A DNA stretch of 60,035 nucleotides from Roseomonas sp. GTDB taxonomy: Bacteria; Pseudomonadota; Alphaproteobacteria; Acetobacterales; Acetobacteraceae. The stretch lies in NCBI GenBank assembly GCA_020249505.1, contig JADCFN010000040.1, positions 1-60,035 on the forward strand, in the 5' to 3' direction. The position numbers and the translations under genes are program-made. Below are positions 23,245 to 34,029 of this stretch, one piece after another. The notes under the pieces were generated by a model. That model did no database searches. It was not told the DNA's origin and was given only the letters and a program-made list of their open reading frames with translations. Each line of letters opens with the position of its first letter. The stretch's first letter is position 1.

Positions 23245-24575
23245 CAAGCGCGCCTGGTGTCAATGAATTCCACCGGGCGGCCTTGCGGCGCGCCCTGCAC
23301 TTCATCATCGCGCATGGCGATATGGCCGCGCACCACGGTCATCACCGGCCAACCGCTGCAACGATGCCCGGCAAAAGGTGTCCAGCCACAGGGCGAGACG
23401 ATCCAGCTATCTTCGATGGTGCGGGTTTTCTTCATATCCACGACAGTGACATCGCCATCCATGCCAACGGCCAGCCGCCCCTTGGTCTTCGCACCATAAA
23501 CCCGCGCCGGGCCTGCGCACATCAAATCGGCAAGGCGCGGCAGGGAAAGCCGACCGGCACTGACATGATCCAGCATCAGCGGCACAATCGTTTGAATGCC
23601 CGTAAGCCCCGCCGCCGTATCGGGCCAGGGGCGTTCCTTGGCGGCGCGCGAATGCGGTGCATGGTCTGAACCCACGCAATCCACCGTGCCATCCGCCACC
23701 GCCTTCCAGGCCGCTTCCAAATGGCGCGCGCCACGAATGGGCGGGTTCATCACCGCATAACCACCAAGGCGCCCATAGGCTTCATCGGTTTGCGTCAGAT
23801 GGTTCAGCAAGACTTCGCAGCTTGCGACATCTCGGAAATCCGCGAGATAGGCCAATTCCTCGGCGGTTGAGACATGCAGGATATGCGCGCGCCGCCCGGT
23901 CTTGCGCGCCAGCGCCATCAGCCGGCGCGTACCAAGCATCGCGGTTTCCACATCGCGCCATTCCTGATGGTTGATATGCGCCATGCCCGGCGTGAACATG
24001 GGCTTGCGCGATTGCAGCCGATACTCATCTTCCGAATGATAGCAAATGGCGCGGCGGCCTGAGCGCATGACCGCTTCCAGGCTCTCATCATCCTCCACCA
24101 GCAAATCACCGGTGGACGATCCCGCAAAAATCTTGATGGCGCAGACATTGGGCTCAAGCTCCAGGGCGCCGAGCTCTGCGATATTCGTTTTGGTGCCGCC
24201 AACATATATCCCGATATCGCACCAGGCATGGCCCGTCACGAATTCGCGCTTGGCATTCAGCCTTTCGGTATTGGTGATGGAAGGCGTGGTGTTCGGCATA
24301 TCGAAAACCGCTGCCAAACCGCCGAGTACGGCAGCGCGCGTGCCGGTTTCCATGGTTTCCACCTTGGGGTCGCCGGGGTCGCGCAAATGCACATGCGGGT
24401 CAATCAGGCCGGGCAGCAAATGCAGCCCCTTACAATCCACGGTTTGCGCGGCTTCCGCCTGGGTCAGGTCACCAATGGCGGCGATGCGCCCGGCGCGGAT
24501 GCCGATATCGGCGCGCACCACGCCCCAAGGCATCACACACTCTCCGCCCTTCAGGGCCAGATCGAAACGCGCCAT
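23244..24575 (-). CDS. Dihydroorotase / cyclic amidohydrolase family protein
   Basis: 443-aa zinc-dependent cyclic amidase. DPHVHLRDPGD near residues 60-68 supplies the HxH metal pair and the dihydroorotase-type Arg; Lys148 in CAIKIFAG is the likely carboxylated lysine; later metal ligands are His180 (CYHSED), a HILHVST His and the SDHAPHS aspartate. ATG 24575 follows GGAGGAAAG closely and beats an ATG five codons upstream. This may be the true PyrC, but the operon with an AtzE-like amidase makes an alternative cyclic-ureide or imide substrate (as in hydantoinase and allantoinase relatives) possible. Confidence 0.85.
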   Translation of the reverse strand: MARFDLALKGGECVMPWGVVRADIGIRAGRIAAIGDLTQAEAAQTVDCKGLHLLPGLIDPHVHLRDPGDPKVETMETGTRAAVLGGLAAVFDMPNTTPSITNTERLNAKREFVTGHAWCDIGIYVGGTKTNIAELGALELEPNVCAIKIFAGSSTGDLLVEDDESLEAVMRSGRRAICYHSEDEYRLQSRKPMFTPGMAHINHQEWRDVETAMLGTRRLMALARKTGRRAHILHVSTAEELAYLADFRDVASCEVLLNHLTQTDEAYGRLGGYAVMNPPIRGARHLEAAWKAVADGTVDCVGSDHAPHSRAAKERPWPDTAAGLTGIQTIVPLMLDHVSAGRLSLPRLADLMCAGPARVYGAKTKGRLAVGMDGDVTVVDMKKTRTIEDSWIVSPCGWTPFAGHRCSGWPVMTVVRGHIAMRDDEVQGAPQGRPVEFIDTRRA

Positions 24576-24633
24576 GGCTCTTTCCTCCATACGATGATGC
24601 GCTTCATCGCACTAAGCTCGATGGGTGAAAAGA

Positions 24634-26025
24634 TCAGAGGCCCAATTCAGGCCGCCGTGCCATCCAGCCCGTTGCCTCTTCATAAGCCTGCGCGATACGC
24701 AGCAGCATGGCTTCCCCATAATTCCGCCCGATCAATTGCAGCCCCAGGGGCAGGCCGGCAGCACCAAAGCCGCAAGGCAGCGCCAGCGCCGGATGGCCGG
24801 TGGCGTTGAAGGGGCCGGTGATGGGGTGGGATTTGCGGAAGGGCCCTTCATCCACATCCACCACACGCGGCGCGGCGGTTGGGTTGCCCGCGCAAAGAAT
24901 CGCATCACAACCGGCCAGCACCGCATCCACTTCAGCCGTGATGATCCGCCGCAGCCGCTGCGCCTGGACATATTCTCCGCCGGTGACGAAGGCGCCCATC
25001 ATCAGGCGTTCGCGCGTGACGCGCCCATAATCCTGCGGGCGCGTGCGCAGCCACTCACCATGAATGGCGAAACCTTCCGCGAGTAGAATGGTCTGAATGC
25101 AGGCATCCATGCGCTGCTTGCTGGGCAGCACCACATCAACAATCTTGGCCCCCAGCGCGCGCCATTGTTCAGCCGCCGCATCCACCGCGGCCATGACTTC
25201 GGCATCCACACCCGCTTCAATATCGTAAGCACGCGCGCGCCCGATCGTGAGGCCCGCCACACCCTTGCGCAGATCGGCGCTGTAATCCGGCACCGCTTCC
25301 CGCGCCGAGCCCGGATCGCCCGGATCATACCCGGCCAGCACCTGCATCGCCAAAGCGCAATCTGCGACCGTGCGCGTCAGCGGCCCCGCATGATCCAGCG
25401 TGAAGGAAAGCGGCACCACGCCGCGCCGGCTGATCACGCCATAGGTGGCCTTCATCCCAACGACGCCGCAGAAGGTGGCGGGCAGGCGAATGGAACCGCC
25501 CGTGTCACTCCCCATGGCAAGCCCGACCATGCCAGAGGCGACGGCAACGCCCGAACCGCTGCTCGACCCGCCGGCGAAATGCGCGGTGTTCCAAGGGTTC
25601 TTCGCATTGGGAAAGGGCAGCACATCGGTGGGGCCGCCGCGGGCGAATTCATGCGTTGAAAGCTTACCCAGCAGCACCATGCCAGCGGCTTCCAGCCTGG
25701 CGGTGGAGGCAGCATCTTCGCGCGCCACATTATCAATCAGCAGCTTGGAATGCGCCGTGGTGCGCACCCCGGCCACATCGTAAATATCCTTGAGCGCATA
25801 GGGGATCCCATGCAAAGGCCCACGCCTTCTGCCTGCCTTGATCTCAGCCTCGGCCAGGGCTGCCGCGCGCCGCGCGCGATCAGCCGTGATGGTGATGAAG
25901 GCATTCAGCTTCGGATCAAGTACCGCAATGCGCGCGAGCGCCGCTTCCGTCAGCGCGACCGGTGAAAGCGTGCCAGCAGCAATGCCCGCCGAGGCTTCCG
26001 CGAGGGAGGGGACGGGGCCGCTCAT
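24634..26025 (-). CDS. Amidase-signature enzyme (AtzE/GatA-like)
   Basis: 463 aa with an intact Ser-cisSer-Lys triad: Lys79 in ALKDIYDVAG, Ser154 in GGSSSGSG and Ser178 in DTGGSIRLPA. Its start overlaps the stop of a 64-aa AtzG-like gene. In the cyanuric-acid pathway AtzE (1-carboxybiuret hydrolase) works as a complex with AtzG, a GatC-like helper, and the same pairing here supports an AtzE-type amidohydrolase rather than tRNA amidotransferase GatA; no gatB is nearby. The exact amide substrate is unknown, and no cyanuric acid hydrolase or atzF/atzH homologue is visible. Confidence 0.85.
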   Translation of the reverse strand: MSGPVPSLAEASAGIAAGTLSPVALTEAALARIAVLDPKLNAFITITADRARRAAALAEAEIKAGRRRGPLHGIPYALKDIYDVAGVRTTAHSKLLIDNVAREDAASTARLEAAGMVLLGKLSTHEFARGGPTDVLPFPNAKNPWNTAHFAGGSSSGSGVAVASGMVGLAMGSDTGGSIRLPATFCGVVGMKATYGVISRRGVVPLSFTLDHAGPLTRTVADCALAMQVLAGYDPGDPGSAREAVPDYSADLRKGVAGLTIGRARAYDIEAGVDAEVMAAVDAAAEQWRALGAKIVDVVLPSKQRMDACIQTILLAEGFAIHGEWLRTRPQDYGRVTRERLMMGAFVTGGEYVQAQRLRRIITAEVDAVLAGCDAILCAGNPTAAPRVVDVDEGPFRKSHPITGPFNATGHPALALPCGFGAAGLPLGLQLIGRNYGEAMLLRIAQAYEEATGWMARRPELGL

Positions 26026-26216
26026 CTTGGCCCTGCCGGCTGCGTCAGCGCGAAAGCGGGTTCAGTCGCCAGCGGCATGGGTTCATTCAAAAGCTTCCGC
26101 ATCTCCACCCATGCGCGAAAGCCTTCCATCATCGCGGCACGCCGTTCCGGAGGCACAACCACCCCGGCGCGCGCCAGCGCCATATCGAATTCGGTTTCGG
26201 GATCGGGTTCGGGCAT
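26022..26216 (-). CDS. AtzG-like small subunit (DUF4089 type)
   Basis: 64-aa protein, two amphipathic helices (ETEFDMALARAGVVVPPERR and AMMEGFRAWVEMRKLL) followed by a Pro-rich tail, the pattern of AtzG, a GatC-like partner of AtzE amidases. ATG 26216 is preceded by GGGAGAGACC; a longer frame upstream lacks a ribosome site. Its stop overlaps the amidase start by 4 bases, implying stoichiometric coupled expression. Assignment rests on size, helical pattern and position. Confidence 0.72.
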   Translation of the reverse strand: MPEPDPETEFDMALARAGVVVPPERRAAMMEGFRAWVEMRKLLNEPMPLATEPAFALTQPAGPR

Positions 26217-26285
26217 GGTGGTCTCTCCCAAGACGGGCTGCGTTATTGCGAAGCGTCCCCTGACCCATGCCAAGCGTCAAGCATG

Positions 26286-26315
26286 AAAAAGGGCGCCGGC
26301 TTGAGACCGGCGCCC
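26286..26315 (-). terminator. Rho-independent terminator of katG
   Basis: Stem GGGCGCCGG/CCGGCGCCC with a 7-base loop spans 26291-26315; read leftward it is followed by five T residues (26286-26290). It lies 26 bases past the katG stop and separates katG from the amidase operon. Confidence 0.88.
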
Positions 26316-26340
26316 CCTTAAATGGTCGCGGCTTAAAGCC

Positions 26341-28563
<2,223 letters not shown>

Positions 28564-28716
28564 CTATGATCGGGGGCGAAGCCCGCCCCGCTGATATGGC
28601 ACCTGAGGCGGCCCTTCACAGACCCCTCTGGCACCCTGCCGGAGTGACTAAGCCAGCCCCGGCAAGCTGTCCAACTCATAATTTTGAAGTTTTTAATTCA
28701 CCCGATGGATCATCCC

Positions 28717-29466
28717 TCAACTGAGCGTCTGGCCGCCATCCACCACCAGGGTCTGCCCCGTGATCCAGCCGGCCAAGGAGGATGCCAGGAACAGCGCCGC
28801 ATTGGCCACTTCCTCCGGCGTGCCGTAGCGGCCGAAGGGGATGCTGGCCAGGATGCGCCCGTAGAGCGTGGGGTCGGTGGTCTTGCGTTCTTCCCACATG
28901 CCGCCCGGAAATTCGATGGAGCCGGGCGCGATGGCATTCACGCGAATCCCATCCTTGGCGAGGCCCGCCGCCTGCGATGCCGTATAATTGATCACCAGCG
29001 CCTTCACCGCCGCATAGGCCGGCGTGCGCACCGAAGGCCCAAGGCCTGAGATGGAGGTGGTATTCACAATGCACCCCTTGGACGCCTTCAGATGAGGCAG
29101 CGCGGCGCGGGAGGCACGGACCGTCGCCATCACATCCACATCCAGGCTTTTCTGCCAGCCTTCTTCCGTATCCGCCATGCCAAAGCCCGAGGCATTATTC
29201 ACCAGCACATCCACGCCGCCGAGCGCGGCAGCGGCAGCCGCCACCCAGGCTTCGATTTGCGCCTGATTGGCCAGATCCGCCGGCATGGCATGGGCCTTCA
29301 CGCCATGGGCGGCAATCTCCGCCCGCGTGGCTTCCAGCCCTGCGGCGCCCCGCGCGCAGATGGAAACCGCAGCCCCGCCGGCGGCAAAGCCCAGCGCGAT
29401 GGAACGCCCAATGCCGCGGCTGCCGCCCGCGACCAAAACCTTTTTGCCGGTGAAATCGAATGTCAT
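28717..29466 (-). CDS. SDR family oxidoreductase
   Basis: 249-aa classical short-chain dehydrogenase/reductase. Cofactor motif VAGGSRGIGRSIAL at residues 10-23, NNASGFG, catalytic Ser in NTTSISG and YAAVKALVINY (Tyr-x3-Lys) are present. The C-terminus has the WITGQTLVVDGGQTL ending. The ATG 29466 directly follows a stretch with GAAAGAGAGACAGACCCC. It is monocistronic and divergent from the glycosyltransferase. The substrate is unknown. Confidence 0.93.
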   Translation of the reverse strand: MTFDFTGKKVLVAGGSRGIGRSIALGFAAGGAAVSICARGAAGLEATRAEIAAHGVKAHAMPADLANQAQIEAWVAAAAAALGGVDVLVNNASGFGMADTEEGWQKSLDVDVMATVRASRAALPHLKASKGCIVNTTSISGLGPSVRTPAYAAVKALVINYTASQAAGLAKDGIRVNAIAPGSIEFPGGMWEERKTTDPTLYGRILASIPFGRYGTPEEVANAALFLASSLAGWITGQTLVVDGGQTLS

Positions 29467-29592
29467 GGGGTCTGTCTCTCTTTCCTGGTTGGGGGCCATT
29501 CTCCGGCCTTCGTGCCGCCGCGCCAAGGGGGCAATTGCGCGTGCCCGGCAAATGGCGGATTTAGCGGCGCGTCATTGTCAGGATGTGATGGC

Positions 29593-30852
29593 TTGGTTCA
29601 GGCACTCTTCATTCACCAGAATTTCCCCGGCCAATACCGCCATTTGGCGCCGGTGATCGCGGCGCGTCCCGGCGCGCGCGTGATTGGCCTTGGGGAGCGG
29701 GAGAATATCTCGCTCCCCGGTGTTACCCATATCCGCTACCCGGAACCGCAAGGCGCGGGCGACAAGACGCATCACTATCTGCGCCCCATGGAAGCCGCCG
29801 TGCGCCGTGCGCAAAATGTCGCGCGGGCCCTGGTTGATCTGCGCAACAAAGGCTTCCGCCCCGATATCATCTGCTGCCATCCGGGCTGGGGGGAAGGCAT
29901 GTTCCTGCCCGATATCTTCCCCGACGCGAAGCTGCTGCAGTATTGCGAATTCCACTTCACCACCTCGGGCGGCGATATCGGCTTCAACCCGGCGCATAAG
30001 GTGGAATTGGATGAGGCGGCGCGCACCCGATTGCTCAACCTGCCGCAAACCCCAGCGCTTGAGGCGATGCATTGGGGCGTCAGCCCGACGCATTTCCAGC
30101 GCGGCCGCTATCCGGAAGTCTTCCGCCGCAAAATCTCCGTCGTGCATGAAGGCGTGAATAGCGAAGTCGCCACACCAAGTGGCGCGCATCACGTGAAACT
30201 GCCCAATGGCAGCGTTATCAAGCGCGGTGATGAGGTGATTACCTATGTCTCCCGCAATCTGGAACCCTATCGCGGATTTGATGTTTTCATGCGCGCCCTG
30301 CCGGAAATCCTGGCACGGCGCCCGCTGGCGCAAGTGGTGCTGGTGGGGGGCGAGGCACGCGGCTATGGCAACAAACCCGCCGATGGCCGTTCCTGGCGCG
30401 CACATCTGCTCGAAGAATTGGGCGACAAGCTGGATTTGACCCGGCTGCATTTCACCGGGCGCATTCCGCACCCGGCCTTGCTTGCGCTATTTCGCATCAC
30501 CCGCGCGCATGTCTATCTGACGTATCCTTACGTTTTGTCCTGGTCCATGATTGAGGCCATGGGCTGCGAGGCTTTGGTGATCGGCTCAGCGACACCGCCC
30601 GTGCAGGAAGTGATCGAACATGGCGTGAATGGGTTGCTGGTGCCGTTTTACGATACGGCGGCTTTGGCCGAGACGGTGGTGCAGGCTTTGGCAAAACCGG
30701 ATCAGTATGAGCCGATCCGCAAGGCCGCGCGACGGACCTTGCTTGAACGTTATGACCTGCAATCCATCTGCCTGCCGCAACAGATCAAACTGTTTGATGC
30801 GGTGCTGGAAGGCAGGGCTGGGGATAGTGTGATCCCGGCGGCGTCGGCTTAG
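29593..30852 (+). CDS. Glycosyltransferase family 4 protein
   Basis: 419-aa GT-B fold enzyme. ALFIHQNFPGQYRHLAP at the very N-terminus is the usual opening of this family and sets the start at the TTG 29593; the ATG at 29588 is in another frame and the open frame further upstream runs antisense to the SDR gene. The C-terminal half shows YVSRNLEPYRGFDVFM and the sugar-nucleotide segment LSWSMIEAMGCEALVIGS followed by PPVQEVIEHGVNGLLV. It overlaps the convergent binding-protein gene by 3-4 bases. The donor and acceptor are unknown. Confidence 0.88.
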   Translation: MVQALFIHQNFPGQYRHLAPVIAARPGARVIGLGERENISLPGVTHIRYPEPQGAGDKTHHYLRPMEAAVRRAQNVARALVDLRNKGFRPDIICCHPGWGEGMFLPDIFPDAKLLQYCEFHFTTSGGDIGFNPAHKVELDEAARTRLLNLPQTPALEAMHWGVSPTHFQRGRYPEVFRRKISVVHEGVNSEVATPSGAHHVKLPNGSVIKRGDEVITYVSRNLEPYRGFDVFMRALPEILARRPLAQVVLVGGEARGYGNKPADGRSWRAHLLEELGDKLDLTRLHFTGRIPHPALLALFRITRAHVYLTYPYVLSWSMIEAMGCEALVIGSATPPVQEVIEHGVNGLLVPFYDTAALAETVVQALAKPDQYEPIRKAARRTLLERYDLQSICLPQQIKLFDAVLEGRAGDSVIPAASA

Positions 30853-31799
30853 CGGGCCAGCGCCGCCCGCAGCGCATCCAGCACATCATCCATGGCGCGC
30901 TGAAAGCCAGGCCCATCCAGATAGCCATCCATCGCGCCGGTACGATCCAGAAATGTTTTCCAGGCCGGCGCCTGCATGCCCTGGCGGAAGCGATCATGCA
31001 GGCTGGTATAGATTGCATCCGGCAAACCGGCCGGCGCATTCAGCCCCTTCATGTTTTCAATCACCACATCAAAGCCCAATTCGCGCAGCGTCGGCACATC
31101 GGGATAGGCGGGAATGCGCGCAGCGGACGCCACCGCCAGCGGACGGATTTCGCCGGCATTGGCAAGCCCCGCCATTTCTTCCGGGGCGAGCACCGCCAAT
31201 TCCACCGTATTCGCCATCAACGCCTGCAAGCTTGGCGCACCGCCCGTGAAGGGCACATGCAGCAATTCGATATTCGCCGCACGTGAGAGCAAGACAAACA
31301 CCGCATGATAAATCGAACCCTGCCCTGATGAGGCATGCGGAATGGCGCCAGGTGCGCGCTTGGCTGCTTCAATCACACTCGGCAAATCAGTGAATCGCCC
31401 GCCGCGCCGCGCCACAATCAGCAGCGGCTGTCGCGTGATGCGAATAATGGCGCGGAAGGATTTTTTGGGGTCGTAGGGAAGCTCCCGAAAGGCGGGCAGG
31501 GAGATGCTCTCACTCCCGCCGCCGACCAGCAGATTGAGCCCATCCGGCGCCATGCCCGCCACTTGCTGCGCGGCAATCGCCCCGCCCGCGCCGGGGCGAT
31601 TCATCACCACAATCGGGGTCGGGAAAAAGCGCGAAGAAGCCTCGGCAATTGCGCGCGCCGCCAAATCCGCGCCGCCGCCGGGGGCAAAACCGACAATTAA
31701 CTGAATGGGCCGCGATGGTTCCCAAGCCCGCGCTGGCGCGGTGCTGCCCAAAGCGGCCAAGCCTGCCGCGCCAGTGATGATGTGTCTGCGAGATAGCAT
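30849..31799 (-). CDS. Bug/TctC-family substrate-binding protein
   Basis: 316-aa periplasmic solute receptor, second in the window. The N-terminus MLSRRHIITGAAGLAALGSTAPARA has an RR-type start compatible with Tat or Sec export; PIQLIVGFAPGGGADLAARAIAE is the Bug ligand-loop hallmark. No tctAB partner is adjacent. Its start codon lies at the left boundary of the tandem duplication, so the second repeat unit carries a copy of its start codon and leader. Confidence 0.92.
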   Translation of the reverse strand: MLSRRHIITGAAGLAALGSTAPARAWEPSRPIQLIVGFAPGGGADLAARAIAEASSRFFPTPIVVMNRPGAGGAIAAQQVAGMAPDGLNLLVGGGSESISLPAFRELPYDPKKSFRAIIRITRQPLLIVARRGGRFTDLPSVIEAAKRAPGAIPHASSGQGSIYHAVFVLLSRAANIELLHVPFTGGAPSLQALMANTVELAVLAPEEMAGLANAGEIRPLAVASAARIPAYPDVPTLRELGFDVVIENMKGLNAPAGLPDAIYTSLHDRFRQGMQAPAWKTFLDRTGAMDGYLDGPGFQRAMDDVLDALRAALAR

Positions 31800-31857
31800 G
31801 TTGGTTTCCCCCCGTTTCAGCTTGCGTTAAACACACCCCTTCGGCAAGGATGATGTC

Positions 31858-32691
31858 ATGCCTGGATCTCAGACATCCAAACCGAGTTGGTGGGCTATAT
31901 TTCTGGGCCGATCACCACCCATGCCGCCGATACCGCCCGGCGGCTGGACGCGGGAGAGTGTTCGCGACTATTGGCGGCAGAGAATTGTCACCTCACCGCA
32001 GGATGCGCCGCTCTCGCATGCCGAGTTGGCTGTGTTGCTTAAGACGCGAGGATGGATTGAAAATTGGCTGTGGCCGAAGCGGTTTGTAGGAATGACGACT
32101 TTAGGTCTGGCGCCCTGGACGACGTTCGAGCAACGTCTCTGGGGTGTCCCGGGGCTTCTTTTCGTCGCCCTTTTCCCTCTAGCGTGGTTTCTCTTCATCT
32201 TTGCGCCGTCGGTACGGTCCTTCTACCCAATGATTTTTCTCTCCGAGGAGACACGTTGTATTCCTGGCGGGCGGGGAAGCTTCGAGCAACTCGCCTTTCA
32301 CTGCGATGCTTTGGTATCGGCCATCGACGCTACCTTTCTATTTTCCGTTATTTCGATAATTCCAGTTATCTTTTTCTTTCTTAGGCAGGGAGGGCTTTTC
32401 GTACTGCGTTCTTCGCAATTGGCCAAGAGATTTCTCCAAATTGGCTGGGTTGGAACATATTTATTAGTAGCTGTCTTGATGATACTATTGGGACCGTTCT
32501 TCATAAAATATTATCTGGTTGATTTGGGTATTTTACCCTTATGGCCTTTTTTGCTTTATGCACCTGTTGTCATACCTACTTTAGCTTTAGCCAGCTGGGC
32601 GTTTTGGCCAGTTTTGGCCGCAAACATCGCCATGATTTTCTTCTACATAACTGGCCGCTTTCCATCATGGTTGGAGGATCTTTCGCCATAA
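31858..32691 (+). CDS. Unknown multi-pass membrane protein, copy 1
   Basis: 277 aa; I do not recognise the family. A soluble N-terminus (1-90) includes GGWTRESVRDYWRQR and PLSHAELAVLL; hydrophobic segments lie near 98-117, 158-176, 196-216, 224-245 and 246-265. A loop after the first segment has two cysteines (134 and 149) that are conserved in the second copy, suggesting a disulfide outside the cytoplasm. The C-terminus GRFPSWLEDLSP is identical in both copies. The central and C-terminal coding DNA is much AT-richer than the flanking genes, suggesting acquisition by transfer. AAGGATGATGTC precedes the ATG. Confidence 0.75.
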   Translation: MPGSQTSKPSWWAIFLGRSPPMPPIPPGGWTRESVRDYWRQRIVTSPQDAPLSHAELAVLLKTRGWIENWLWPKRFVGMTTLGLAPWTTFEQRLWGVPGLLFVALFPLAWFLFIFAPSVRSFYPMIFLSEETRCIPGGRGSFEQLAFHCDALVSAIDATFLFSVISIIPVIFFFLRQGGLFVLRSSQLAKRFLQIGWVGTYLLVAVLMILLGPFFIKYYLVDLGILPLWPFLLYAPVVIPTLALASWAFWPVLAANIAMIFFYITGRFPSWLEDLSP

Positions 32692-32705
32692 AGTGAACGC
32701 AGCCA

Positions 32706-32922
32706 CTACACCTGCGCGTGCCAGCCACAAGCACGCAACGCGGCTTCCATATGCGCCGGCGGCGGCGCTTCCGCCTGCAAGGGTGGCTCCAACGGCAGCG
32801 CAATCGCACGCGCCAGCAAATGCAAGCCGCCCGCACCCCCCGCGCCATAAAGCGCATCGCCTAAAATCGGCCAACCCATCGCCGCGCAATGCACGCGCAA
32901 TTGATGCGGCCGCCGGGCTTAA
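32706..32922 (-). pseudogene. 3' fragment of an RluA-type pseudouridine synthase gene (duplicate)
   Basis: About 72 codons matching the C-terminus of the intact gene at 33817-34524 ([20 protein letters not shown] through CGWHAQV), with only scattered changes. It has no start and lacks the catalytic domain. It was left between the two repeat units by the duplication. Confidence 0.88.
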
Positions 32923-34029
32923 AGCATGTTGGTCTTCCCCCCGTTTCAGCTTGCGTTAACAGTCCCTCTTCGGCAAGCTTGGTGTCATGCCTGGATCACA
33001 GACATCAAAATCAAGCTGGTGGAAGATATTTTTTGGCCAGTCGCCACCCGTACCGCCCGGCGGATGGACGCGAGAGAGTGTCCGCGAATATTGGCGGCAG
33101 AGGATTGCAACGTTACCGCAAGAAGCGCCCTTGTCGCATGCGGCCTTGGCGGAGTTGCTTAGGCCACGCGAATCGTTTCGGAATTGGTATATCTGGCGGC
33201 AACGCCCAGGGGCAGTGGGGCAGGCGGCACCCGAAGCGTTCTTTATCAATCTGTTGTTGGTGGCCCCTATGTCTTTTTTTGTCGTGGTTTTTCCATTGGC
33301 TTGGTTATTTCTTCTCGTCTTTCCCCATTTTCAGGATTTCTACCCGTTTGTTTTCCTGTCTGATGATACGCTTTGCTCCGCTGGGAAATCCACGTTTAAC
33401 AGAACGCCTTTTCGTTGTGGTGCGCTCGCTATAGCTACGGATTTGGCGTTTGTTACATCCATGTTGGCACCCGCACTACTGACTGGATTTTTTTTGCGAA
33501 GGGGCGCGCAAAATACTTTTCGATTTAGCCAGAAGACCAAGTTATTCATTCAGAATGGAGGAATTTTCTCACTTCTTTTGATTGGGTTGTTTGCGTTAAT
33601 TTGTGTCGTATGGATTCCGAAATGTTTTTTTCTTGATCAACACTTAATCGAATTCATCATATTGCCAATGGTTGCGATTTCGGTCGGCTTTAGCTTGTGG
33701 ATCCTCCATCTGATCTGGCATTGTATTAAGGCAGGCTGCGCCATCATTTTCTTCAACCTAAGTGGCCGCTTTCCATCATGGTTGGAGGATCTCTCGCCGT
33801 GAAGTGAACGCAGCCACTACACCTGCGCGTGCCAGCCACATCCACGCAAAGCGCCTTCCATATGCGGCGGAGGAGGCGCTTCTGCCCGCAAGGGCGGTTC
33901 CAACGGCAGCGCAATGGCCCGCGCCAGTAAATGCAAGCCGCCGGCCCCGCCCGCGCCGTAAAGCGCATCACCCAAAATCGGCCAGCCCATCGCCGCGCAA
34001 TGCACGCGCAATTGATGCGTCCGCCCGGT
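32923..34029. repeat. Tandem duplication, unit 2 (about 1.11 kb)
   Basis: Second unit, beginning with a copy of the tctC-like start codon and leader, continuing through a diverged membrane-protein gene and ending in the 3' part of the complete rluA-like gene (similarity fades near 34029, after TTGATGCG). Its size is slightly smaller because the encoded protein is six residues shorter. Confidence 0.85.
32987..33802 (+). CDS. Unknown multi-pass membrane protein, copy 2
   Basis: 271 aa, paralogue of the gene at 31858. Residues 1-60 and the last 15-20 match closely (GGWTRESVREYWRQRI, GRFPSWLEDLSP), whereas the core between is only loosely similar. Hydrophobic segments lie near 92-112, 150-170, 190-210 and 222-256, and the cysteine pair (130 and 144) is kept. 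The gene is AT-rich in the core like its partner. Retention of both open frames after such divergence suggests both are functional; the function is unknown. Confidence 0.75.
   Translation: MPGSQTSKSSWWKIFFGQSPPVPPGGWTRESVREYWRQRIATLPQEAPLSHAALAELLRPRESFRNWYIWRQRPGAVGQAAPEAFFINLLLVAPMSFFVVVFPLAWLFLLVFPHFQDFYPFVFLSDDTLCSAGKSTFNRTPFRCGALAIATDLAFVTSMLAPALLTGFFLRRGAQNTFRFSQKTKLFIQNGGIFSLLLIGLFALICVVWIPKCFFLDQHLIEFIILPMVAISVGFSLWILHLIWHCIKAGCAIIFFNLSGRFPSWLEDLSP

Larger units (their letters stand above)
31795..32922. repeat. Tandem duplication, unit 1 (about 1.13 kb)
   Basis: Unit 1 runs from the tctC-like start codon through a membrane-protein gene to the last 72 or so codons of an rluA-like gene (minus strand). 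Unit 2 begins immediately after with the same AGCATGTTGG string, the same CCCCCCGTTTCAGCTTGCG leader and the same gene order. The edges are highly similar, the middle strongly diverged. The intact tctC-like and rluA-like genes lie outside on either side, as expected for a tandem duplication that started inside both. Confidence 0.85.

Noticed and set aside
24634-26025. GatA subunit of tRNA amidotransferase
   Set aside because: Catalytic triad positions match GatA, but the partner gene is AtzG-like, gatB is absent and neighbours are catabolic, so AtzE-type is preferred.
29092-29592. N-terminal extension of the glycosyltransferase
   Set aside because: This part runs antisense through the SDR gene and lacks any domain; the GT family normally begins at ALFIHQNFPGQ.
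30186-30200. CACGTGAAAC half-palindrome resembling parS
   Set aside because: Only one arm matches (about 11 of 16) and it lies inside a glycosyltransferase coding sequence.
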